The notes beneath the pieces were generated by a model. It was given only the letters and a program-made list of their open reading frames with translations. It was not told where the DNA came from and did no database searches. Shown here one piece after another: positions 9,168 through 17,469 of a stretch of DNA of 64,000 nt. Source of the stretch: Methanarcanum sp963640855 (GTDB lineage Archaea > Thermoplasmatota > Thermoplasmata > Methanomassiliicoccales > Methanomethylophilaceae); the NCBI GenBank assembly GCA_963640855.1, contig CAVIAJ010000005.1, positions 34,287 through 98,286 on the forward strand. The letters run 5' to 3'. The position numbers and the translations under genes are program-made. Position 1 is the stretch's first letter. Every line of letters begins with the position of its first letter.

Positions 9168-9179
9168 CTTTATATAAAG
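9168..9179 (-). promoter_or_regulatory. TATA box of the FKBP gene
   Basis: CTTTATATAAAG is a 12-bp palindrome about 30 nt before the ATG at 9141. Transcription would begin within about 6 nt of the start codon. Confidence 0.55.
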
Positions 9180-9210
9180 ATAATCCTAAAAATGGGATAA
9201 TAAAAGAGGA

Positions 9211-9242
9211 GCCGCCGATGTATTTTCCGTACATCGGGCGGC
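9211..9242 (-). terminator. Hairpin terminator after thrS
   Basis: GCCGCCGATGTA (9211-9222) pairs with TACATCGGGCGGC (9230-9242) with a single bulge. On the minus strand the stem is followed by TCCTCTTTTATT, so it fits the end of the thrS transcript, eight bases after the stop codon. Confidence 0.75.
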
Positions 9243-9250
9243 TGTTTGTT

Positions 9251-11005
9251 TTACGATTTGTCGGCAATCTCTTTGAGGAGTCCGGAGATGAATTCCCCGG
9301 CCTTCACTGCGCCGAGATCTCCTTTGTCTCTGCTCCTCACTGCGACAACGGTACCGTCTTCGCTCTCTTTCTCACCGAGAACGAGCATGTACGGAACCTT
9401 CTCCAACTGGGCTTCGCGGATCTTATATCCGATCTTTTCATCCCTGTTGTCGATTTCGCATCTGATTCCGTTCTTCCTGAGTTCCTCATAGACTTTGTTA
9501 CCGTACGGGCGCGATTTTTCCGAAACGGAAAGAATCTTCACCTGTACAGGTGCCAGCCATGCCGGGAATCTTCCTGCGTAGTGTTCGATGAGAATTCCTA
9601 TAAATCTTTCAATCGAACCGAAAACGACACGGTGGATCATGATAGGCCTGTGTTTCTCGCCGTCGGTTCCGATGTAGTGGATATCGAACCTCTGAGGCAT
9701 CTGGAAGTCAAGCTGAATCGTACCGCACTGCCATGTCCTTCCGAGTGAATCCTCAAGGTGGAAATCGATCTTCGGACCGTAGAACGCTCCGTCGCCTTCG
9801 TTGATAACGTACGGGAGCTTCATGTCGTCGAGTGCCCTCTTGAGACCGTCGGTTGCGGCTTCCCAATCCTCGTCGGATCCCATAGAATCCTCGGGACGTG
9901 TGGAAAGTTCCACGTGGTACTTGAAGCCGAATAAGGAATAAACTTCATCAATGAGTCTCACGACACCTTCGATCTGTTCTGTGATCTGGTCCCTTGTCAT
10001 GAAGATGTGTGCATCGTCCTGTGTGAAGCACCTTACACGCATAAGACCGTGAAGTGTACCGGAACGCTCGTGCCTGTGAACGATACCGAGCTCTCCGATT
10101 TTCAGAGGAAGATCTTTGTACGAGTGGGGCTCGCTCTTGTAAACGAGTACGCCTCCGGGGCAGTTCATGGGTTTGATACAGAATTCCTCGTCTTCGATCT
10201 TCGTGGTGTACATGTTGTCCTTGTAGTGGTCCCAGTGACCGGACTGCTCCCACAGCTGTTTCCTCATAATAAGAGGCGTGGAAACCTCAAGGTATCCTTC
10301 CCTCTGGTGAATCTGTCTCCAGTAGTCGATAAGTGTGTTCTTCAGAGTCATTCCCTTGGGGAGGAAGAACGGGAATCCCGGCCCTTCGTCGAGAAGCATG
10401 AAAAGACCCAGTTCCTTTCCGAGTCTTCTGTGGTCTCTTTTCTTGACTTCCTCAAGCATCTTCAGATACTCCTCCAGTTTTTCCTTGTCCTGGAATGCCG
10501 TACCGTAGATACGGGTGAGCATCTTGTTCTTCTCGCTTCCGCGCCAGTATGCACCTGCAATCGATGTGAGCTTGTATGCTTTGATTGCTTTGGTGTACAG
10601 TGCGTGGGGTCCCGCACAGAGATCGGTGAATTCACCCTGCTTGTAGAAGCTGATAGGTGCGTCTTCGGGAAGATCTTCGATAAGTTCGACTTTGTAAATC
10701 TCTCCCCTGCCTTTCATGTATTCGATAGCCTCTGCTCTCGGAAGCGTGTATGTCTCGATCTTAAGGTTCTCCTTGATGATTTTCTTCATCTCGGCCTCGA
10801 TAGCCTCGAGGTCCTCGGGAGTGAATCCTCCTTCTCTGTCGAAATCATAGTAGAATCCGTCATCGATCGCGGGACCGATGGCGAGTTTTGTTCCCGGAAA
10901 GAGCCTGAGCACAGCCTGTGCCATAATGTGCGATGCTGTGTGCCTCAGGACCGGGAGTTCATCATCTGTTTCTCTGACGCTTCCGTCACTGTACAATGCT
11001 TTCAT
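9251..11005 (-). CDS. thrS: Threonyl-tRNA synthetase, bacterial type lacking the TGS domain
   Basis: Charges tRNA-Thr. The 584-residue protein has the bacterial N2 editing domain (HTASHIMAQA near residue 22 and AIGPAIDDGFYYDFD), the class II catalytic core (MTLKNTLIDYWRQIHQREGY, KPMNCPGG and the HRHERSGTLHGLMRVR motif 2) and the anticodon-binding domain (PVQVKILSVSE onward). It begins almost directly at the editing domain, so the roughly 60-residue TGS domain of bacterial ThrRS is absent. Most archaea use a different ThrRS with a DTD-like editing domain, so this gene looks transferred. A GGATGAT motif precedes the ATG. Confidence 0.93.
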   Translation of the reverse strand: MKALYSDGSVRETDDELPVLRHTASHIMAQAVLRLFPGTKLAIGPAIDDGFYYDFDREGGFTPEDLEAIEAEMKKIIKENLKIETYTLPRAEAIEYMKGRGEIYKVELIEDLPEDAPISFYKQGEFTDLCAGPHALYTKAIKAYKLTSIAGAYWRGSEKNKMLTRIYGTAFQDKEKLEEYLKMLEEVKKRDHRRLGKELGLFMLLDEGPGFPFFLPKGMTLKNTLIDYWRQIHQREGYLEVSTPLIMRKQLWEQSGHWDHYKDNMYTTKIEDEEFCIKPMNCPGGVLVYKSEPHSYKDLPLKIGELGIVHRHERSGTLHGLMRVRCFTQDDAHIFMTRDQITEQIEGVVRLIDEVYSLFGFKYHVELSTRPEDSMGSDEDWEAATDGLKRALDDMKLPYVINEGDGAFYGPKIDFHLEDSLGRTWQCGTIQLDFQMPQRFDIHYIGTDGEKHRPIMIHRVVFGSIERFIGILIEHYAGRFPAWLAPVQVKILSVSEKSRPYGNKVYEELRKNGIRCEIDNRDEKIGYKIREAQLEKVPYMLVLGEKESEDGTVVAVRSRDKGDLGAVKAGEFISGLLKEIADKS

Positions 11006-11095
11006 CTAAAATCATCCCTTTACAAACGGGTTCTCAATCGGTACTGTCAATCAGCGATGTTGTATTAATACTGTACATCACGGAAATGCGTCAAA

Positions 11096-11103
11096 ATTTA
11101 TAC
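11096..11103 (+). promoter_or_regulatory. TATA box of thiM-thiE
   Basis: ATTTATAC lies about 27 nt before the thiM ATG at 11126, predicting a leaderless message. The 120-bp gap to thrS also holds the thrS promoter on the other strand. Confidence 0.5.
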
Positions 11104-11125
11104 CGATGATAACAATCACGCAAAT

Positions 11126-11911
11126 ATGGCAAGTGCAGGCGGCATGTTACGTACGGTAAGGGAGAAAAGACCGTTGGTATGTCAGATTACGAACAACGTC
11201 ACAATCAATGACTGTGCGAACATTACACTCTGTGCAGGCGGTTCGCCTGTCATGAGCGACATTCTTGCCGATGCAATCGAAATGGTCGGCATGGCTTCCG
11301 CTCTTGTGCTTAACATCGGAACCGTGAACGACGATACAATTGAAATCATGGTTTCTGCGGGAAAAGTTGCAAACGACTGCAGCATACCTGTGATTCTCGA
11401 TCCCGTAGGTGCCGGTGCGACGGGATACAGATCGAGAGCTGCCGAAGGTATTCTCAGATCGGTTGAAGTCGATGTCATCAAAGGCAATGCGGGAGAAATT
11501 GCTTCGCTTTTGGGACAGAAAGGAAAGGTAAGAGGTGTCGATTCGGACGCTTCCGCCGAAGGTAACATATGTACCGAATTGGCAAAAAAACTGAATCTGA
11601 TTGTAGGAATGTCCGGAGAAACAGATTATGTATCAGACGGAAAGAATACACATGCTCTTTCCAACGGAATTCCCATGATGGATATGGTTTCCGGAACAGG
11701 CTGTATGCTGTCATCGGTTGTGGGATGCTTCGTGGGAGCAAACGGAGTTTCCGCAGATTCCGTTTCATCGGCGATTTCCGCATTTACCGTTGCGGGAGAA
11801 ACCGCAAAAGGATACAACGGACCGGGAACATTCAAGGCTGCTCTGTTGGATTCGCTGTACAGCCTCACTCCCGAAGAACTCGACGGAAGAAGGAAGGTCA
11901 GGGAAGAATGA
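11126..11911 (+). CDS. thiM: Hydroxyethylthiazole kinase
   Basis: ThiM phosphorylates the thiazole alcohol of thiamine, a salvage step. The 261-residue protein has the family hallmarks: PLVCQITNNVTINDCAN near the start, SPVMSD, VILDPVGAGAT, VIKGNAGEI and the anion-hole segment MVSGTGCMLSS. It overlaps thiE by ATGA, so the kinase and the synthase that uses its product are translationally coupled. With thiDN nearby, the window encodes salvage of both halves of thiamine. Confidence 0.95.
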   Translation: MASAGGMLRTVREKRPLVCQITNNVTINDCANITLCAGGSPVMSDILADAIEMVGMASALVLNIGTVNDDTIEIMVSAGKVANDCSIPVILDPVGAGATGYRSRAAEGILRSVEVDVIKGNAGEIASLLGQKGKVRGVDSDASAEGNICTELAKKLNLIVGMSGETDYVSDGKNTHALSNGIPMMDMVSGTGCMLSSVVGCFVGANGVSADSVSSAISAFTVAGETAKGYNGPGTFKAALLDSLYSLTPEELDGRRKVREE

Positions 11912-12522
11912 GTCTTCTCTACGTTGTCACCGACGATAAACTGTCTAAAGGTTTGTCTCACGTAGAAGTAGCCCGCAGGAGCTACGAAGGAGGAACGGAT
12001 ATCGTTCAGCTCCGCGTGAAAGACAACGATGAAAGATTTCTTCAGTGGGCATGTGAGATTTCGGAAATTTCGAAATCATACGGAAGGACGTTTATCGTCA
12101 ACGATAACGTTGAAATTGCATTAAAATCGGGTGCGGACGGAGTCCATGTGGGACAGGGAGACGAACCTGTTTCTTCGATAAGACAGCGCGTACCCGAAGA
12201 TTTCATTATCGGCGTTTCCGTAGGCAATGAAAAAGAAGCAGAAGAAGCCGAAGCGGGCGGTGCGTCATATGTCGCACTCAGCCCGATTTTCGATACATCT
12301 TCAAAAGACGATGCGGGACACGGTCACGGTCTCGAGATGATGAAGAAAATCTCCGATGCCGTGTCGATTCCCGCATATGCCATAGGCGGAATCAACATAG
12401 GAAATGTTAAAGACGTTTTATCACACGGTGCCGACGGTGTCGCGGTAATTTCCGCGGTTGTTTCCCAACCCGACGTAGTCAAAGCTGCGAAAGAGTTCAA
12501 AGAACTTATGAACAGCCGATGA
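11908..12522 (+). CDS. thiE: Thiamine-phosphate synthase ThiE
   Basis: ThiE joins hydroxymethylpyrimidine diphosphate and thiazole phosphate. The 204-residue TIM-barrel shows LYVVTDD at the start, DIVQLRVKD, FIVNDNVEIALKSGADGVHVGQ and AIGGINIGNV, all family motifs. The ATG at 11908 overlaps the thiM stop (ATGA). The reading frame is open for 339 nt further upstream, but that part is antisense-free shadow inside thiM and has no ThiE similarity. It duplicates the reaction of the ThiN domain at 6796-8091. Confidence 0.95.
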   Translation: MSLLYVVTDDKLSKGLSHVEVARRSYEGGTDIVQLRVKDNDERFLQWACEISEISKSYGRTFIVNDNVEIALKSGADGVHVGQGDEPVSSIRQRVPEDFIIGVSVGNEKEAEEAEAGGASYVALSPIFDTSSKDDAGHGHGLEMMKKISDAVSIPAYAIGGINIGNVKDVLSHGADGVAVISAVVSQPDVVKAAKEFKELMNSR

Positions 12523-12564
12523 AACACATCAAAAATTATATCGTTGCAGTGAATCCCGCCGGAT

Positions 12565-13281
12565 ATGCCTGAAAATCAGTCATTCCTTTACAGAGAAGGC
12601 ATGGATGCACTGTACAAATGCGACGTAGCGGGAGCAATATCCAAATGGAACGATGCTTCCGATCTTTCCGCGGAAGAACGTAAGAACATTGTATCCGAAC
12701 TCTGCGATTTCTATTACGAATGTCTGATGAACGGTCTCGAGAGATTTTCAACCGAGGGGTTGGATGTTCTTGCAGCGAAAACGGCAATGACGGATAATAT
12801 CGACCTTCCGATGACGATTGTTACTTCGATCTCGGAAAAACTTCCGTCTTTCAGAGATTCGGAATCTCTCATCAATTTTGTTTTGGGCATAAACAGAGTT
12901 TCATACTGCTCTCTGTGCAATATGACAGATCCGAAGATCACCGTGGAAAGATGCGAATCTCTCGTAAACACGATGTCTGACATATGCTCAATATCCAAAG
13001 TACTCAACGAATCGGTTGCCGCAAGAACTGTATTGTGGAAAGTGGCCGACGAGTACAGAACACTTTACATCTGTCTCATAACGGAAATTGCGGGAGCGCT
13101 GAGAGAAGGTGAACAGCCCAGGGACGATGCTGCGGCTTACACAGATGCTGTATTCGTTCTCAGATGCGCATATTTTGCTACGGAAGACATAATTACGTGC
13201 AGTCCCGACGAAAGAGAATCTACGGACGAAAGAAGAAGATCTCTCATTTCGCAGTATGCAATGCTGTTATTCGGCGAATAA
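12565..13281 (+). CDS. Hypothetical helical protein
   Basis: No family recognised. The 238-residue protein is predicted mostly helical, with an opening repeat-like helix pair (YREGMDALYKCDVAGAISKW) resembling a single TPR-type unit and a cluster of cysteines in YCSLCNMTDPK. It is soluble and acidic. A TATA-like AATTATA (12535-12541) lies about 27 nt before the ATG, so it has its own promoter after thiE. It converges on pth2 with 1 nt between them. Confidence 0.65.
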   Translation: MPENQSFLYREGMDALYKCDVAGAISKWNDASDLSAEERKNIVSELCDFYYECLMNGLERFSTEGLDVLAAKTAMTDNIDLPMTIVTSISEKLPSFRDSESLINFVLGINRVSYCSLCNMTDPKITVERCESLVNTMSDICSISKVLNESVAARTVLWKVADEYRTLYICLITEIAGALREGEQPRDDAAAYTDAVFVLRCAYFATEDIITCSPDERESTDERRRSLISQYAMLLFGE

Positions 13282-13282
13282 A

Positions 13283-13666
13283 TCACAGCATCGATAATTC
13301 GCCTGTAATCTTATCCAAAACGGCATCCGTACTCGGACCGATTCCGATACATGTTACGCTTCCGGGTGCGATTTCGGTTCTTCCCGCATCGGTAATCAGA
13401 GAATTAGTGATTCCGTTGGCATCTACGACAGCTTTGATCTCGTAAAGTTTCTCAAGAGAATCCACTTTGAGAACAACCTTCTTCTGACCCTCGGAATACC
13501 ATTTGTCGAATCCTTTCGGATCCTTCTTCTTGGCGGCGAATGCACAGTTTACTGCGGCATGTGCGGCCTGAGCGGCAATCTTACCCTTGGACATTTTGAG
13601 ATCGTTCCTCATGACGATTACCATCTTGTATTCGTCGTTAACGGATGTTCTGAATGGGATGCCCAT
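13283..13666 (-). CDS. pth2: Peptidyl-tRNA hydrolase, archaeal type Pth2
   Basis: Pth2 releases peptides from peptidyl-tRNA that has dropped off ribosomes. The 127-residue protein matches the family across its length: KMVIVMRNDLKMSKGKIAAQAAHAA, then LITDAGRTEIAPGSVTCIGIGP, which contains the conserved catalytic and binding residues. A TATA-like TCTATAAAAA (13686-13695) about 25 nt upstream fits the ATG at 13666, giving a short N-terminal extension of about 13 residues before the usual start of homology. Confidence 0.93.
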   Translation of the reverse strand: MGIPFRTSVNDEYKMVIVMRNDLKMSKGKIAAQAAHAAVNCAFAAKKKDPKGFDKWYSEGQKKVVLKVDSLEKLYEIKAVVDANGITNSLITDAGRTEIAPGSVTCIGIGPSTDAVLDKITGELSML

Positions 13667-13778
13667 ACGGCAACAATCATAGAATCTCTATAAAAACAAT
13701 ACTTTCTCTGCAACCGAAAGCGTCCTCTGTGCCGTTAAAAATATTACCGTCGTCACAGATTCAGGCTCGGAGATCGAC

Positions 13779-14117
13779 ATGGGATTGATTGGCAAAGCAG
13801 TAAGCAAGACGAAGATGGCGGCAAAGAGTGTTGACAGTAAGCTCGGAGAAGGCGTCGACGTATCCAAATACAAAAGTAAGATAAACGATGAAAAATCCAA
13901 GATCGCCAAGAACTATACCGCGATCGGTGAACTCTACTATTCCTCGCTGAATGACAAAAGCGATGATATTCAGGTCAGAATCGATGCAGCCGTTGCCGAA
14001 ATCAATGAGTCCAAGAAGAAAATCGCAGAATACGAAGAACTCATCACGGGCGTCAAAGAGAAAGGCAAAGAAGAAAGAGAAGGCTTCAAGAACCAGAGCG
14101 AAGAAGAGTGTAAATAA
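13779..14117 (+). CDS. Small lysine/glutamate-rich coiled-coil protein
   Basis: Unrecognised 112-residue protein, highly charged (Lys and Glu) and predicted helical throughout, with heptad-like spacing in the second half (IDAAVAEINESKKKIAEYEEL). The opening MGLIGKAVSKTKMAAKSVDSK looks like an amphipathic helix. It may be a structural or DNA-associated protein, but nothing fixes the role. It has its own TATA-like region near 13738-13748 and a hairpin 12 bases after its stop. Confidence 0.6.
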   Translation: MGLIGKAVSKTKMAAKSVDSKLGEGVDVSKYKSKINDEKSKIAKNYTAIGELYYSSLNDKSDDIQVRIDAAVAEINESKKKIAEYEELITGVKEKGKEEREGFKNQSEEECK

Positions 14118-14128
14118 ACACTCTGTCA

Positions 14129-14148
14129 GCCCTGCCTTACGGCAGGGC
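14129..14148 (+). terminator. Hairpin terminator
   Basis: GCCCTGCC (14129-14136), TTAC loop, GGCAGGGC (14141-14148), followed by CTTT and a second small hairpin CCCG-TTTTTA-CGGG. It separates two small unrelated genes. Confidence 0.75.
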
Positions 14149-14205
14149 CTTTCACCCGTTTTTACGGGCGCAGTATTTATCAACAGCGTTTTTGTTATTG
14201 TATTT

Positions 14206-14610
14206 ATGGCAATGCTAGATATCGTTTACAGATATTCCGCTGAACCGCCCTCGGATGCAGACATCAGACGTAAGAGCGTAAAGGAAATGGAAGACTACAT
14301 CAGAAGTCTCGTCCTCGAGATGCAGATGGCAGATATCTCAGTAGGTTTCAGAACTGAAAAGACGGAAAACGAAAGAAATACCGTACTGATTAACGGCAGA
14401 ACCGTAAGTCAGATTCTGAACGGACTTCAGATTGTCATGCTCGATCCCAACGAAGACAACTGCGGATGCGACGGAGCTAAAAAAATGATTAAAATCGGAC
14501 GCTCCGAAATGGATTGGGATGAGAATATTATCGAAGACATCTCGGATACATTCATGAAGAACGCAATCGCCAAGATGTATGCAGATATGGAAGCCGGCAG
14601 GATCATGTGA
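14206..14610 (+). CDS. DUF2703-like protein
   Basis: A 134-residue soluble protein of unknown function. The segment VLINGRTVSQIL followed by a cysteine pair (NCGCDG) resembles the DUF2703 family, thioredoxin-fold-like small proteins of archaea and anaerobes; this is by recall and not checked. The ATG at 14206 follows a TATA-like GTATTTATC by about 30 nt. The open frame extends upstream through the preceding terminator, which cannot be coding. A second ATG six bases on (14212) is possible. Confidence 0.55.
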   Translation: MAMLDIVYRYSAEPPSDADIRRKSVKEMEDYIRSLVLEMQMADISVGFRTEKTENERNTVLINGRTVSQILNGLQIVMLDPNEDNCGCDGAKKMIKIGRSEMDWDENIIEDISDTFMKNAIAKMYADMEAGRIM

Positions 14611-14627
14611 TCCTTCCGTGACCGTCC

Positions 14628-14637
14628 CTATTTAATA
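14628..14637 (+). promoter_or_regulatory. TATA box of tgtA
   Basis: CTATTTAATA about 28 nt before the tgtA ATG at 14661; near-leaderless transcription is expected. Confidence 0.5.
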
Positions 14638-14660
14638 TCCGCTACTGCTACCGTCCACCG

Positions 14661-16586
14661 ATGTTCGAGATCATCAAGAGGGACGGACTCGCCAGACTGA
14701 GTAAGTTCGAGACAACGTCAGGTACAGTACTGGAAACACCCGCACTGCTTCCTGTGGTTAACCCGAAGATATTCACAGTCACACCCAGGGAACTCTACGA
14801 CGAGTTCGGTTTCAGAGCAATCATTACCAATTCATACATCATCAAAAACAATCCCGCACTGAAGGAGAGAGCACAGGCCGAAGGTCTGCACAAAATGCTC
14901 GATTTCCCCGGTGTCATCATGACCGATTCCGGAACGTTCCAGAGTCACATGTACGGCGAGGTTGAGGTAACAAACGATGAGATGATTGAATTCCAGAAGA
15001 GTATCGGCACGGATATCGGTACCGTTCTCGATATTTTCACGGAACCTTTCTGGACCAAAGAAGAAACCGCCGAATCTATTGTCGAAACACTGAAAAGAAC
15101 ACAGCACGCCTGTGATATCAAGGGAGACATGATGATCAACGGTGTCGTCCAGGGTTCGGTTTATCAGGACCTCAGAGAAGACTGTGCCAGGAAGATGGCG
15201 GATATGAATGTCGATGTCCACCCCATCGGAGGAGTCGTACCCCTGATGGAACAGTACAGATACACCGAATTGGTCGATGTTATTATCTCATCCAAAAAAG
15301 GACTCAATCCCAACCGCCCCGTCCACCTCTTCGGAGCGGGTCACCCGATGATTCTCGCATTCGCAACCTTACTCGGATGCGATCTTTTCGATTCTGCGTC
15401 ATATGCAAAATTCGCAAGAGACGACAGATTCATGTTCATCGACGGTACGTACCGCATGGCCGAGATGCAGTCACTCGACTGCAACTGTCCCGCATGCAGA
15501 GGACACACCCTCGAAGAAGTAAGGAAGATGCCCAAATCGGAAAGAGAGGGATTGATCGCACGTCACAACCTCTATCAGATTACGAGTGAGCTTTCTCTTG
15601 TCAGAAGATATCTCAAAGAAGGAAGACTCTGGGACCTTGCGGAAATGAGATGCAGGGCGCACCCCGAACTCCTCAATGCACTGAGAAGGCTGAAGGAACA
15701 CCAGGCATTTTTGGAGAAGACCGAACCCGTAAGCCGCGATGCAGCCCTCTTCTACACAGGATCGGAATCAAGGTCAAGACCGATCTTCCTCAGATACTAC
15801 AGAAAACTTCTCACCAACTACAGACCGCCGACGGATAAGGCGGCGATATTCAACGATTCGCCGAAGCCCTACGGAAGACACTATGTTTCCGACTTCAACA
15901 GAGTAAGAACCGCAGGATACACTCCGATTGTCAAATCACCCTTCGGACCCGTACCTGCGGAATTGGATGAAATTTACCCTCTGGCACAGTCTCTCTTCCC
16001 CGAAATATGGGACATAGAAACAATCGAAGAAGTCGACAGGATGACCGAAGAATTCGTTAAAAAAATGGGATTCATCGACATCAGAGAACAGGGAGATATC
16101 GAACCCGGAGAATTGGAATACGACGCAGATCTCCTCAGAGCGAAAGCCACCGCGGAATATCAGTTCGGATTCGAAGCCGCAGATGCACTGTTCAGAGGAA
16201 AGATCGAACTCGTCAAGAGCAGGAAGACAGGAAAGATAAGAAACGTAATCTCCGACAGAGAACACGTTCTTTCGCTCAGAGCTCCCGACGGACTCTACAC
16301 ACTGAGGCCCGAAGGCGCAAAGAGAGTGTTGGAAGTACTTCCTTCACCGAAGATGAGATGCATTTCGATGGATGATGCAATTCCCTTCGTTTCCAACGGA
16401 AGGAACATGTTCTGTCAGTTCGTAACTGACATGGATTCCGAGATCAGACCTATGGAAGAAGTCATCATCGTCGACAAGAACGATGAATTCCTTGCTACGG
16501 GACGTACAGTCCTCACTTTCGATGAGATAAAATCATTCAGAAAGGGAATCGCTGTCAAGGTCCGCAGCGGAAGTGACGATTCCTGA
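14661..16586 (+). CDS. tgtA: tRNA-guanine(15) transglycosylase, archaeal
   Basis: ArcTGT swaps guanine 15 in the tRNA D-loop for preQ0, the first tRNA-bound step toward archaeosine. The 641-residue protein is the full archaeal form: a TIM-barrel catalytic domain with MTDSGTFQ and LDIFTEP carrying catalytic aspartates, a zinc site CNCPACRG followed by H, then the archaeal C-terminal domains ending in a PUA RNA-binding domain (DGLYTLRPEGAKRVL to the end). The last 54 bases overlap pcc1 on the opposite strand, so two tRNA-modification genes converge. Confidence 0.95.
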   Translation: MFEIIKRDGLARLSKFETTSGTVLETPALLPVVNPKIFTVTPRELYDEFGFRAIITNSYIIKNNPALKERAQAEGLHKMLDFPGVIMTDSGTFQSHMYGEVEVTNDEMIEFQKSIGTDIGTVLDIFTEPFWTKEETAESIVETLKRTQHACDIKGDMMINGVVQGSVYQDLREDCARKMADMNVDVHPIGGVVPLMEQYRYTELVDVIISSKKGLNPNRPVHLFGAGHPMILAFATLLGCDLFDSASYAKFARDDRFMFIDGTYRMAEMQSLDCNCPACRGHTLEEVRKMPKSEREGLIARHNLYQITSELSLVRRYLKEGRLWDLAEMRCRAHPELLNALRRLKEHQAFLEKTEPVSRDAALFYTGSESRSRPIFLRYYRKLLTNYRPPTDKAAIFNDSPKPYGRHYVSDFNRVRTAGYTPIVKSPFGPVPAELDEIYPLAQSLFPEIWDIETIEEVDRMTEEFVKKMGFIDIREQGDIEPGELEYDADLLRAKATAEYQFGFEAADALFRGKIELVKSRKTGKIRNVISDREHVLSLRAPDGLYTLRPEGAKRVLEVLPSPKMRCISMDDAIPFVSNGRNMFCQFVTDMDSEIRPMEEVIIVDKNDEFLATGRTVLTFDEIKSFRKGIAVKVRSGSDDS

Positions 16587-16793
16587 GGCTTCCTCAGCTG
16601 TTTTAATGCAAACGAGAAGGTCGTCGGCGGTGTTTCTCAGACTGCCGGCGTCCTCCGCCTTCATTCTGAAAATAAGTGTATTTCCGTCCGATTCGGAATC
16701 GACGTACTCCCCGTTGTCCGGCCCTACGGCCTTCATTACGGATTCTGCGGTACGGGCATCGTCATATTCCAATCTGAGTTCAAGTTCCAACAT
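16533..16793 (-). CDS. pcc1: KEOPS complex subunit Pcc1
   Basis: Pcc1 is the small dimerising subunit of KEOPS, which makes the t6A modification of tRNA. The 86-residue protein has the family pattern: an opening strand LELELRLEYDDARTAESV, a middle NTLIFRMKAEDAGSLRNTADD and a final helix LLVCIKTAEEA. The ATG at 16793 is preferred because a TATA-like GTAAATATG lies about 37 nt upstream; an ATG at 16817 is nearer to that box than archaeal promoters allow. The 3' part overlaps the end of tgtA antisense. The other KEOPS genes are not in the window. Confidence 0.8.
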   Translation of the reverse strand: MLELELRLEYDDARTAESVMKAVGPDNGEYVDSESDGNTLIFRMKAEDAGSLRNTADDLLVCIKTAEEASGIVTSAADLDSDSLSE

Positions 16794-16896
16794 CGGACTC
16801 ACGTATCCGAAGAACATCTTTTCATATTTACGACATCCGCAGTTTTACGCGTAAAGAATCGGTGTCAATTTATCTTATGACAATATCACACAGCCT

Positions 16897-17463
16897 ATGA
16901 GCAGACTCCTCATAATCAACGGAAGCCCGAGAGAAAACGGCCTCACCGCAAAGATTTCGGTTTTAACGGCAGAGCGTGTGAAGAAGTTCGGTTATGAAAC
17001 GGAAATCATTTCTCTTAAAGATCTGAAAATCAGCGACTGCAGAGCCTGCATGTCATGCAAAACATCGGGAAAATGTGCAGTTAACGATGATATGATTCCG
17101 ATGTATGACAAGATAAAATCTTCCGATATGCTCATACTTGCATCACCGGTTTATTTCGGTTCCGAAACGGGAATGATGAAAACATTCATCGACAGATTCT
17201 ACGCCATGGTCAATAACAAAGACGGAGAGAGAATCGTAAATTTCGGCAACGTGAAGAAAGGTTCCGTACTCCTCACGTGCGGTGCACCCGACGGATACAT
17301 GATGTACGGAGGAGTGTTATCGAGAATTACCAAAACAATGATGTCTATGGGTGTCAAAGATATGTCGGGATCGATAATCTGCGGAATCGGTCCCGAAGAT
17401 GCCGAAAATTCGGAAAAAGTGAATGATTATCTCGAGAGCATAGAGTATCAGCTGGAGATGTGA
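16897..17463 (+). CDS. NADPH-dependent FMN reductase / iron-sulfur flavoprotein-like
   Basis: A 188-residue flavodoxin-fold protein. The phosphate-binding loop INGSPRENG is near the N-terminus; CRACMSCKTSGKC (about residues 48-60) is the compact cysteine motif of Isf-type iron-sulfur flavoproteins, and ASPVYFG begins the FMN-binding segment. Isf proteins shuttle electrons from ferredoxin to oxygen or peroxide in methanogens. A TATA-like ATTTATCTTA lies about 25 nt upstream. The next gene starts seven bases after its stop, so the pair is an operon. Confidence 0.85.
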   Translation: MSRLLIINGSPRENGLTAKISVLTAERVKKFGYETEIISLKDLKISDCRACMSCKTSGKCAVNDDMIPMYDKIKSSDMLILASPVYFGSETGMMKTFIDRFYAMVNNKDGERIVNFGNVKKGSVLLTCGAPDGYMMYGGVLSRITKTMMSMGVKDMSGSIICGIGPEDAENSEKVNDYLESIEYQLEM

Positions 17464-17469
17464 TTTTTC

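Noticed and set aside
11569..11907. In-frame extension upstream of thiE making a 317-residue product
   Set aside because: It overlaps thiM in another frame; ThiE similarity begins at the ATG at 11908, which overlaps the thiM stop in the usual ATGA way.
13951..14205. Extension of the DUF2703-like frame to the left
   Set aside because: It runs through a hairpin terminator and inside the preceding coiled-coil gene.
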